Below, in pieces: positions 9,155 through 18,800 of a DNA stretch of 22,953 bases. This DNA comes from Protostelium mycophagum (taxonomy: Eukaryota; Evosea; Variosea; Protosteliida; Protosteliaceae). Position 1 is the stretch's first letter. Each line of letters starts with the position of its first letter. The stretch lies in NCBI GenBank assembly GCA_002081555.1, contig KV921068.1, positions 1 through 22,953 of the forward strand, written 5' to 3'. The notes below the pieces were generated by a model that was given only the letters and a program-made list of their open reading frames with translations, ran no database searches and was not told the origin of the DNA. A program made the position numbers and the translations under genes.

Positions 9155-11439
9155 TTACATCTTAGCTTCGTTGTCTTTGCTCCACTTTTTAATAATTCTT
9201 ATGATGGTGTCCACCTGAGGATTACTGCACCAGTCAATCTCCTCCTCATAAAAGTCCTCACCTTGTGTTACGGAGCATGTTGATGACGTCACGCAGGATG
9301 TCTTTGGATTCCTGACCGGCGACCACTTGTCTAAAGACACCCACACACGCCCCCCTCTTCCCGTCCCAATATTCAGGGTTAGGGTCTAACCTCTCCAAAA
9401 CGTCGAAGGCCTTGGCGGAATAAAAGAATGCGCCCGTCTACAACGAGTCAATGAATTCGAAAGGTTGAGGGAGAGGCACCTTGTAGCAGTCGTTGGCGAT
9501 CAGTTGGAGAAGGTTGAAGGATTCCGAAGAGGTCTCCATCTTGAGGTACAATTCCCAAGCAAGTCTCGCCTTTCCATTCATTATATCTGGAGATGCTCAG
9601 CATGATGTGGAAGTTGACTTCGACATTGCACCGAAAATAGTACTCACAACAACGTGCCAACCAGCTGAGGTAACAGTACTCGGCCTTGTATTTATCATTA
9701 ACGATAGACAGAAGAGCAGCTTCCCCCTCTCTGAAGTCATTATTGCACGACTTTGCGATCCCATAATTCCAGTGGAAATCGTCGTCATTCTCGAAATATC
9801 CCTGCAATATTTAGCACCGAACAAAATTTTCTCCATCACAGAGACATCACCTTGATGGAGTTGAGGTAGATCATGACATCTTCAAAATTTTTCAGAAGGA
9901 AGAAACACGAGGCCATGCATTGTCTTCCAGCAATGGTGTCGCACTCGCTCGCGGAAGCGCCGACAAGCTGGAAGTACTGCTGTGCCATCTTGATGTGTTC
10001 CCGCGAATCATGCAATTGTCCATAAGTCGCATTTACCACACCCTTCAGAGTGTATTCCTGGAGATTCATTGGTATTTTTCCATTTGCTTTTTTCTGACAA
10101 TGGCTGGCTTTGCGGATTTCTTTCCGCAAATCAGAGAAATGTATCCTCCATAAAAAATATAATGAATTGAACCGACACCGGTCGTACCTGTGGGGTGCTT
10201 GGATCCACGTCTTTTATCAAATTGAAAGCCTCTTGGACTTCATCATTTCTTAAATAATATATCACGAGATTCAAGCGAGCCTCGGGGATGACGTATAGAA
10301 GTGGTGGGAGAACTTGTAGAGCATTATCTCCATTTCTAAAAACCACCATGTTGTGCTGAAGATGATGAGACATTGTGTTTACATTGTTTGACAGAAAGAC
10401 CCGGCTTCGCCGCAGACAAATATGAAAAGCTTACCTGCATCAATTCGCTTCCAAAATTGGATGATGAAGTCGATATCAAGTCTTGCAGCTGTTTGAGCTC
10501 CTGCTCTGCGGCTTTTCCGTTGTACAATCTGAAATGGTTGCAAGCCTTCAGATTGATGGAAATCGCGCTGCGAGGATTTGCTTGCAAATATACATTCAAG
10601 ACTTCTTGTGAGATGTCGTAGTAGTCCAGTTTGTAGTAGCATAGGGCGATGTAGACATTGAGTGCCAAATACTCACGGTTATCGACCAAAATCCTTTTGT
10701 ACACGTCGATGGCTTCTTGATAATGTGTCCGTAAGAAATGAATGGATGCCAAACACATCTATGATGACGAGGTGAGCACGTGCTCAGAATTCGAAATCAT
10801 GCTCACTTGATCTTCAATGTGATCGTGCAGCTTTTGGTGGAAGAACATCAACTTGCTCTCATCGTTTGACTTGTGAGCAACATGAAACAGGAGACGATTT
10901 TGTAGTTGCGAATTGTTTCCTGTCCAAGATAAGTACGTCCTAAAATCAAGTGTCCATTACCCAATTGAGCTCTGGCCTCGGATTCTTCGTACAATCCTTG
11001 ATAAAACATGCAACAAGCGATGTAGTTGTGATAGTCCTTATTCTCACCGAATTGTTCAGGGTCAGCAACAAGTTCCTCTAAAAACTGACGGATGTGAGAT
11101 CATCAAATATTCAAGTCGGAATGACCTCCTGAGCCTCTTTATAGTTACCCAAGTGAAACGAAGCGTATGCGAGCCATTCCAAAGTCGTCTTATTTACTGT
11201 GCCTGATTTTCGGTGCCACTGACAGAATTAGCTTCATCAATCAAGATACCAGACTGCACCTTCAACAGGGTGATAGCGCCAGTGTAATCTCTATCGTATT
11301 GTCAGTGACATTACTCTCGATTATAAGTGAAGTTATACCTCGATTCGATAAAGTCCTCTAGTTTTATGGAATCCTTCTCCTTCTTCTTGGCTGCAGAGGA
11401 GGAAGCACTGGCTGCCGGTTTGGCTCTACCGATGATCAT
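9155..11439 (-). CDS. IFT56: intraflagellar transport protein 56 (TTC26/DYF-13), 12 exons
   Basis: A TPR protein of the IFT-B complex that carries axonemal cargo in cilia. The spliced product is 551 aa, matching the roughly 554 aa of the animal protein, and is collinear with it throughout. Landmarks: N-terminal GRAKP (as in the human start), [113 protein letters not shown], and the C-terminal [16 protein letters not shown]. Exons: 11439-11339, 11290-11250, 11196-11126, 11084-10961, 10919-10807, 10758-10435, 10355-10188, 10057-9851, 9801-9648, 9586-9480, 9437-9262 and 9224-9155. The intron ending at 9438 closes with TGACTCGTTGTAG. The TMEM216-like gene lies directly upstream on the same strand, consistent with a ciliary block. 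Confidence 0.97.
9438..9450 (-). other. extended intron 3' end TGACTCGTTGTAG (IFT56)
   Basis: Last 13 bases of IFT56 intron 9438-9479. The next exon begins ACGGGC ([11 protein letters not shown], family-conserved), so this acceptor is firmly placed. Confidence 0.8.
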
Positions 11440-11617
11440 CTTGGATGGTTTTTGTCTGGTTCCATTTCGCCGATTGCTAAAAATAAATCGTTGTAGACTG
11501 TGGAATTGTTTTTAACCCAAGCATCACGACAATCTTTCCCTTGTAGAGCAGCACACTGAGACATTGATACTCATGACTTCAACTAAAGAAAAAAATAGCA
11601 AGAGGCATCTTATTCGT
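11440..11617. other. spacer between the TMEM216-like gene and IFT56
   Basis: 178 bp separate the TMEM216-like stop from the IFT56 start on the minus strand, so the IFT56 promoter and leader must lie here. No open frame was seen. A plus-strand CGTTGTAG at 11489-11496 is antisense to both genes. A minus-strand TTTTTAG just before the IFT56 first exon could be the acceptor of a 5'-UTR intron or a trans-splice site. Confidence 0.4.
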
Positions 11618-12232
11618 TTATCGCGTTCGGGCGAACACGATCACGCTGTATATTGCGAATATCACTTCTAAGCCGTTTATAGCTATCCCAATTGAGTTCA
11701 GCACAATGTCAACCGTCAATCTAAATTTTGTCAGCTTAAGCACGAAATTATCATCAATTTTTACAATTTGCTCAATTAGTTCACGGGTAGTGTTCTTTAT
11801 ATAATCATCAAAGATCTCTTCAGAGGACAGACTCACATATAAATTTGCCAACGCAGAAAATAAACGTAGCACAGTATAGTGGGTAAATTGAGCAATATAA
11901 ATGCCGCCAGTGACGGCACATGTATCAGTTTATTTCCTCGTGTACCTGAGAATTCTTAGTCTGTATCATTTCATCATCAGTTGTATCGATTATTCAATTA
12001 CCCAAAAAATTTCTTATTGCATCGAGAGGTGACAAGAAGACAAGGAAGCATATCTCTCCTGCGAATGATGAACCTGGATATGGAACCTTTCAATCCTCAG
12101 TTCCACCGATGAATCAAAGATCACCTGCAGCTGCTTCCAAACTAAAATTGATAGTTCTAATATGATATAAGCGGTGCTGAACCACCGATTGAAATAGAGC
12201 AAAATTTGTAGTGGTAAAGAACTGAGCTTCAT
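11618..12232 (-). CDS. TMEM216: TMEM216-like ciliary transition-zone membrane protein, four exons
   Basis: The spliced product is 134 aa (animal TMEM216 about 145). The N-terminus LSSLPLQILLYFNRWFSTAY, then IILELSILVWK, matches the first-helix region of TMEM216. It is followed by VPYP, a second hydrophobic segment (CFLVFLSPLDAIRNFLG), the GTRGNK loop, a third segment (FILLNLPTILCYVYFL) and a fourth (NSIGIAINGLEVIFAIYSVI), ending FARTR. Exons: 12232-12125, 12086-12002, 11945-11837 and 11720-11618. The last intron is 116 nt and carries a deceptive open frame; TTTAG is its only phase-compatible acceptor. Family knowledge: TMEM216 sits with tectonic/MKS proteins at the ciliary gate. It lies upstream of IFT56 and is divergent from the Tyr-rich repeat gene. 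Confidence 0.87.
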
Positions 12233-12332
12233 CTTGCGGAATCACATCGTCGGGTGCAAAAAGTAAATCACGTGACATGCCATATAACGTTAAAAATAGA
12301 TTCCCAGCAGAACAAAGTCAGTTAGAGGCTCA
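12233..12332. promoter_or_regulatory. bidirectional promoter between two probable ciliary genes (100 bp)
   Basis: The starts at 12232 (minus, TMEM216-like) and 12333 (plus, Tyr-rich repeat protein) are divergent with 100 bp between them. CACGTGAC occurs near 12270. I saw no clear X-box (RFX) palindrome. Shared control of the two genes is an inference from spacing. Confidence 0.45.
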
Positions 12333-13361
12333 ATGACGAGCACAACAGGGCCACAAACAAGATTTCAGGATCCTGAGCCGATCTCATGGCGCCAACATCA
12401 CTATCAGACATCATACTCAACTAATTATAACATCAATAATTCCTTAGAAGGTCTACAGAAACCACTTCAAAATCCTATCCGTGAACAGGCCTCCTCTCAG
12501 ATCCGTGACACGAACACAGCGGCACCCTCATTGTCTCTGGAGCCAATTGCTGCATCTCACGCTGAACTTCGCTTTCAAACTTCCTACAACAGTCATTTTG
12601 ATGCGCCTGATGAGGCCAAGACTCGACTCGAGTTGTCACAAACAATGAATAGGCCATCTTTACTTCAGACTTTTCCAAGAGCTCTGAACACGCACAAGGA
12701 AAATGTGCAGGCACACCGCGAGGAAATCACAATGGTATTGTTTTGAGATGGAAAGTGATGTTGATATGAGGTAGTTACAAACAGCCCCACTCAGCGCCGG
12801 AGAAGTCCACACCCGTCCTGAATCACTCAAATATCAAACATTCAAGGCAGGCGAAACAGAACGTCTATATAGCCCCCCCATCACGTAATGACATCTCAAA
12901 TGATTCAGCATCACTGAATAAGGCAGTATATACAGCGACAACCCGAACAGACGCTCGCTGAGCACACCGAACAGTCCCTCTGTTTCCAAAGAGAGACCAG
13001 TTTCAACTCCTTATGCGTTGAACAACCTTCACGCAACTCTCCACCCTCCTAAAACCCCTCCTGAGGATTTAGAGGGACCAAACCCCTTCAACATCACTCC
13101 CAAAGTTACCGAAAAACACAACATTTCGCCCCGCAAGCCTCGCGGCCTCTATCCGTTGAATAATTCAGTGGACCCGTACAAGCAGGTAATTCAATTAAAA
13201 AATCACCAAATGTCGACTTTGTTCAGGTCGATTTTGGCCCTCCACCGCCGGTGCCAAAATCTCCCAGCAGATACCCCACGAACGTGAGGACTTCTCCAGC
13301 ATTCACATCTTATAAGAGCTATTACGCGCGGCCAAGGAGCGCGCCCCAGTATAATCCGTAA
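12333..13361 (+). CDS. 298-aa Tyr/Pro/Ser-rich repeat protein, candidate axonemal protein, four exons
   Basis: Exons 12333-12734, 12775-12884, 12936-13185 and 13227-13361; introns of 40, 51 and 41 nt, all in phase. The protein is disordered-looking and contains repeated short aromatic motifs: HHYQTSYSTNYN, ELRFQTSYNSHFD and SLKYQTFKAGE (a [FY]QT[SF] core). The C-terminus is Pro-rich (VDFGPPPPVPKSPSRYP) and ends YKSYYARPRSAPQYNP. Small proteins with repeated Tyr/Phe motifs and RPxSAP-like tails are common among ciliary microtubule inner or associated proteins. Together with the neighbours IFT56 and TMEM216 this suggests, but does not prove, an axonemal role. I recognise no named family. The next gene starts 54 bp downstream on the same strand. 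Confidence 0.72.
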
Positions 13362-13415
13362 TATATTTGTATTGTTTGTGGTGTCTTTATTATAGATATT
13401 TAATTTTTTGTCTCG

Positions 13416-15797
13416 ATGTTTTCCGGCCCGAAAGATTGGCCCAGATCAGATCTGATTCACGATCACACCATGCACTTTCAATTTAAATTGTTAAGATGTA
13501 GTAGAGATCTACCACACCTAAACAATTTAAATCAACAAAGGAGTCATGATCTGCATAAAAGATGCATGAGCTCGGTGATCCCTGATAAAATCAGCCGCAT
13601 TAGAGGTAGTTCAGAGCCACAAATGCTCACATCACAGACTTTGAATAGGGATGCATGATTGGTCACCATCAGAACGTCATAAATACAACTTCCTCATCGA
13701 TAAAACAAGGGAAGTCTGCGAGAATTATCGTTATAGAGAGGTAGAATTGTGATTGTTTGTCTCATCTCTCAATTAGGACAGATCACAACACCTATTGTGG
13801 AAAGCCACGGTCTTTTCGATCGATCTCTTGGCCTCACTTCTGATGTAGTCTCCAAAGAAATGTATGCTTTTAATGATCTGAGTGGACACCGTATCGCCCT
13901 CAGACCGGAGAATACGGCCGGTGTGGTGCGGGCTTTTTTGGAGAATTTTCAAAAGGACGAGACATTACCACAGAGGTTCATGTATCACGGCCCCATGTTT
14001 AGATACGAGAGGCCACAAAAGGGGAGGTTAAGGCAGTTTCACCAGATTGGTAAGACTTTCTTTGTACATTGCCCTTGTACATCGATTCATTTTAAGACAG
14101 GAGTAGAATGTCTGGGATCAACACATCCACATTCTGATGCTGAGGTCATCCTCTTAGCCAGCCAGATATTAGACAAACTAGGCGTTTTGAAAAACACAAA
14201 GGTGAACAATCTTGCATTTGTCAGCTCTGACCCATAAAGTTGGAAATTAACACGTTGGGTGACAAGAGCAGTAGAGATGCTTTCAGAGAAGTCTTAACAG
14301 ATTACCTCAACCAAAACGTCTCCAAACTCTCTGCAGAAAGTCAAAACAGGTAAACCACAATCTTGAACTGCAAAACTATTTAATCTATTTTTGGACAAAG
14401 ATGAGGTGCAAGATTTCCGCAAAAGTCGAGGAAATTTGGTTGAAATTTCGAAGATTGTCCAAAGGCAATGCCCTGCGCATTCTCGACTCAAAAGACGCGA
14501 GCGATCAGAGGATCCTCTCCCATGGGCCCTCTATACCCCAACATCTCAACCAAGAGAGTACATCTAGATTCCAGCGGGTCTTATCAGCGCTAGACAGGCT
14601 GGGTGTCACGTACGAAGTGAACCACGGCTTGGTCAGAGGACTGGACTATTACAGCCACACCGTTTTTGAATTTAAAGGGGAAGGCGGCAACCTGGGCCAA
14701 CAACAGAACACAGTATTAGCAGGAGGTAAGAAATTAATATTTATTTCTCCATCTTTGCGGGAAGTTTTTGAATTCAAAAGAATATTCTTCCCGCCATTTT
14801 TGCAACGGTCGACAGAAAACAATTCATTTTGGAAATTTGAATATTTTCAGGACGGTATGACGGGTTGCTAGGAGACATATCCAAGATTTTAGACATGGGC
14901 ATAGATTCAACAGCCGGTCGAAAAATAGAAGCAGGGGGCATGGGGTGGGCAGCCGGGGTCGAGAGACTTCTCATGTGCGTACAACCAGACGTTTTCCCGC
15001 CAGAATCAGGTCACGTGACAGTCGTCGCTGTGCGGAGTGATGAGAGGGACGAGATCAGTCTGGACGCATTTGAGCTCGTGAAGAGATTAAGAGGATCTGG
15101 CATTGCCGTGAATTACTCTTATGAAGGCAACACAACGAAGCAGATGAAAAAGGCGGGAAAAGAGGTAACCGATTGACTACAAAAAATATTTTTTCGAGTT
15201 TTGGAAATGAATTTTCAAGAAAAAAATCTATTTGGACCAGAAAAATATAAATAATATGGGAAGAACTCCCAAAAAGTTTTTCTTTTGCCGGTGGCCAAAC
15301 TATTTTTTTAATACACAACCAAAAGATGCGAAAAAACTTTTTAAGATTTGGAGTGTCTTTCAGGATGTGCTTCATCTTAGATTGATATTAACCGATAATG
15401 TATGTGACCGTTTCTGTTTTAAAATACACAAGCCGAGTTATTGGCTGTTGGGCACGCCAAGACAAAACCTTTGGTCTTTTCGGGTTTTTTGTGCAAGGCA
15501 CTTCAATCGGGTAAAACCCCCAGCCTACACGTTAATTCCACGTCAGTTACCGCGGGTCACGGTAAAGAATTGCAGTGTTGCCCAGTTTGGCCCGAGTTCT
15601 TTGTTAAGAAATTGACTATTTGATTTGCACATTTACTCACCAAGGTGTAGAACGCGAAGGCTGTGATCGTGTTGGGAGAAGACGAGATGAAGGAAGGCAC
15701 CTTCGCTCTGAAAGACATGGCAAAGGGGGAGCAACACAAATACAGATCTATAGAGGATCTCACACAAGCTTGCAGAGAGATCCTACGAGCCAAATAA
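13416..15797 (+). CDS. HARS: histidine--tRNA ligase, bacterial/organellar type, eight exons
   Basis: Charges tRNA-His with histidine. Exons: 13416-13605, 13649-13740, 13782-14049, 14101-14201, 14240-14349, 14454-14725, 14851-15164 and 15651-15797, giving 497 aa. Landmarks: [12 protein letters not shown]; the [16 protein letters not shown] region; [15 protein letters not shown]; motif 2 [20 protein letters not shown]; the histidine-specific [22 protein letters not shown]; motif 3 [10 protein letters not shown]; and the anticodon-binding C-domain ([20 protein letters not shown]). The core is the bacterial form, not the usual eukaryotic cytosolic form, so transfer or an organellar origin is likely. 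Residues 1-50 are basic with few acids and look like a mitochondrial presequence. In-frame ATGs at 13470 and 13566 could give shorter, cytosolic products. The gene ends 11 bp before the convergent UTP21 stop. Confidence 0.95.
14726..14850 (+). other. 125-nt HARS intron with an inverted repeat
   Basis: The sixth HARS intron contains GCGGGAAG and, 22 bases later, its exact complement CTTCCCGC, with a further TTTTGAATTCAAAA palindrome between them. A hairpin could shorten the effective intron length. The arms also match an E2F-like GGCGGGAA core seen elsewhere in the window. Confidence 0.6.
15165..15650 (+). other. unusually long last HARS intron (486 nt) holding a cryptic open frame
   Basis: The donor GTAACC follows codon GAG, and the acceptor GGTGTAG precedes AACGCGAAG. 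The flanking protein (KKAGKE, then [12 protein letters not shown]) is continuous with the family. It is about ten times longer than the usual intron here. The left half is A/T rich. The right half has balanced composition and an open frame ending at a TGA just after position 15617, which includes [18 protein letters not shown] and [19 protein letters not shown]. That frame joins neither HARS exon in phase. I recognise no transposon ends or RNA gene. It may be an insertion, an alternative exon or a gene fragment. Confidence 0.6.
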
Positions 15798-15808
15798 ACG
15801 TGGAATGT
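15798..15808. terminator. 11-bp gap between convergent HARS and UTP21 stops
   Basis: The HARS TAA (15795-15797) and the UTP21 TAA (15809-15811 on the minus strand) are separated by 11 bp. Both 3' UTRs and poly(A) signals must therefore overlap the opposite gene. No separate signal can be assigned to either gene. Confidence 0.6.
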
Positions 15809-18800
15809 TTATTGTATTCCGGAAAAGAACTTGAGAAGACAAGCGTTCATGTCGAAGAGTGACTGCAGCCTTCTCCAGTGATTTTCTTGGGCCTCCTTCA
15901 ACTTTGTGATCTCTTCTTGGATGTTGCTGTTGGCCAACACCATGTCCGCATGATGCTAAAGACATCAGGTCATGTAACGTTTTTTTGAATTTTGAATTCG
16001 TGTACCTTCAGGAAAGTGGCGAGGTAAGCTTGTACGAGCTCAAAATAGCTGTTCTCGTTCAACTGGTAGAAGAGCATGGCGAGGAATGACGTCATCTCGT
16101 CCGATGTAGTAAGCATCTGTATGTGGTAATCTACACCTGAAGGTGACATTCCTTTGAGCATGTCTATTCCTTCTGAATCTGTCTCGTGTCATTCTACAAC
16201 GTCGACAACAAACAGCTAAAGACATCGCCGGCAGAGCGCAGTGCAGAGCTGCAGCTTTAAAGACTCACATCTTCCATCTGTGATCGTTTTGGCAAAGTCA
16301 GAAGACTCTAAAGAGCTCTTCGTTCTGATCTTAGAAGTCTCCTCCTTCTCCTCTTCTTGCTTAAAGTGTGGTACTATTCCACTCTCTGTCGGCAAGAAGA
16401 AGGGGGCCGCTTGGACCGCCTTCACCACGTTCTCTTCTGGCTTGTTGCGGGACTGACAATGTGAGTCTGGTGAAATCACTGTTTTATTATTCTGTGGCGC
16501 TTTGCGCCACTTTTTCAAGTTGAAGATCTACAACTGCAGTTTTGAAATTTAGCAAAGGTTGAGGATTTTGTTTCCAACAAAAAGTCATGAGACATGAGTC
16601 ACCTTGATCGTGTCGATGTGCACGATGGACGTCCATACAGAAGAAGGCAAATCGGACAGAGTGATCATGTCTGTGAAGAGCTGCTGAGTCTCACCATCTA
16701 CAACTTCGGTGGTGACGTTCTCTTCAATTCTTCGTTTGATCTCACGCTCGATCTACAACAGTCAGGAGGATAGAAGGAAGGTATTCTCGTCTATTTCAAT
16801 GTGTTTACATTGTAACAGACTACACGGTTTTTTCAGGCACAGAAGGTGTTAAGACATTCTTGCAGCTCTGCCGCAACTCTCTGCCATTATTTCGGTTCAG
16901 ACGTTAACTCACCTGGTCTTCAGCGTTGGTCATGAGTGTGCTATCGTCTTGTTGGGCGTCCTCATCATTCTCATTCTGTGGGTCCTCTTCCATATCTTCT
17001 GTCTCCTCTTTTACTTCGACAATGTCATCCGGATCATCAGAGTCCTTCTCATCTACAAATGACGTCATTATCTTTTCAACTCAACCATCTACAACGGATC
17101 GTATCAAAATGAAACTTGGTCATTTAAAAGAATCAATATTCACAAGTGATGAATGAACCCACCATCGATGAGGGAGGAGGTGCCCATGGGGGCGTTATGT
17201 ATGCTGTGCTCTTCTACTTTACCCTCTTCAAGAGTGACTTGCTTCAATCTGACGTCTGCGTAGAACAACAAGTTGACCCTTCAAATGTCAATCCACTTGG
17301 AAAATTCGAGAGAAATATCTCACCACACGATCAGATGAGAACAACCCGCATGAGCGGTGATCAACCTACTTCCTAAAGAGTTGAATGTGAGGGCGGTCAC
17401 CGGGCTCTCTGTCTTGAAGTAGTCGACGAGTTTGCCGCTGGAGACATCCCAGGTCAGCACGTAGTTGTTCACATTTCCGCTGACAATTAATCTGGAGTCT
17501 GGGGACATTGTCTAAAGTGGTGTCATCATGTTTGAAATTTTTGTGGAGATTGAATGTGATACAATGATGAGACTCACCATGCTGGTGATTTGACCAGAAT
17601 GGCCCTCCATGATACGGACGAGCTTGAGAGTCTGCACATCATACACTCTGATGGTCAGATCATCACATGCCACCGCCAACAGTTCATTTCCCAGATGGAA
17701 GAACATCTTTGAGATCGGCTTTCCGACCTATGACGTCATCAGCTTTCCTGAATTTTCCGGGAAATCTCACCTCGATCGTGCTCAACAACTTGCCTGATCT
17801 GATGTCCCAGATCCTTATGTAACCATCTATTCCACAAGAGATGACCTTGTCGCTCAACAAGTCCGATGCGATGCCCATCACGGGCCCATTGTGGGCCAAC
17901 TTGTCCTTCACTTGGTAGTCGTTACGGAACTTTCCGGATTGAACGTTAGAACGACGAAGACGCCCGTCCTCGTAGCCGATGAAGCAAAAATTACCGCAGT
18001 GGCTCACGGACACGGACTGAAAGGCTCAGTAAATATTGTCTATAATAATTGGATTCGGTGTGGATCCGTGTTTTGTGGACGTTTTGGCATTGTGATGTGA
18101 AAGCGTACAAGTTGGAATATTGTCGCGTGTTCAAAAATGTTTTTGGCGGGAAAACCAAAAATGTCAAATAACGTCTCACCGTTGGTCTGACATTGGGCTT
18201 GTACTGAAAAGTGCATTTCCCGCCTTTTTGCTTGGTGATATCCCAGCTTCTAACAATGTCTAAATCTTGGTGTATTGAGACGATGCTGGGCCATTGCTCT
18301 TCTGTGCGAGAAGAGAAGCTGAATTGTGCTATGGAGTTTATGTTTTTGTACTGCGATATCTCAGTTATTTTTCTTTTTGTCGCGATTTTTGGCGGGAAAG
18401 TATGTTTATCACTTTTCCGCGAATTTACCGCCACATTCAAAATTTGAAAATCGATTTATTTAATCTTTTTGCCAGCAAATTCTTGAGATCTTTGTCAAAA
18501 ACTTTCATTGACAATTTATATTTGTGAAAAACTTAAGATGAGTCTTACTGCGTGGACTTCATCTGCTGCATACTTTGACCCCGGTCCAAAAAAGATCTTC
18601 TCGTGGGCGTTTCTGACGGAGAAAAGTCTCAAAGTCTTGTCCTCTGCAGAAGAGATGACACCGGGGTTGCCACCGTCATACCATGACATGTCTGTGATAG
18701 GTGCGGAGTGTCCACTGTCTTCTTTTAAGAGGCGACAGCTGCCGTCTGGCATATCAAAAATCCAACTCTGGAGAAAATTCAGTGAAAATCCTCAAAAAAT

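Noticed and set aside
9493-9855. Long plus-strand open frames opposite IFT56
   Set aside because: They are the exact antisense of conserved IFT56 exons. The IFT56 frame matches the known protein residue by residue.
10058-10187. Possible extra exon in IFT56 ([16 protein letters not shown])
   Set aside because: In the family, TPQ is followed directly by [10 protein letters not shown]. The segment is a 130-nt intron with good GT and AG ends.
11721-11836. In-frame continuation SSEEIFDDYIKNTTRELIEQ inside the TMEM216-like gene
   Set aside because: It is open by chance, but no acceptor joins it in phase to the upstream exon. Removing it restores the family's last membrane segment.
18181-18447. 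Plus-strand open frames opposite UTP21 (for example 18211-18447)
   Set aside because: They are antisense shadows of a UTP21 exon (WDITKQKGGKCTFQ) and its flanking introns, without family content.
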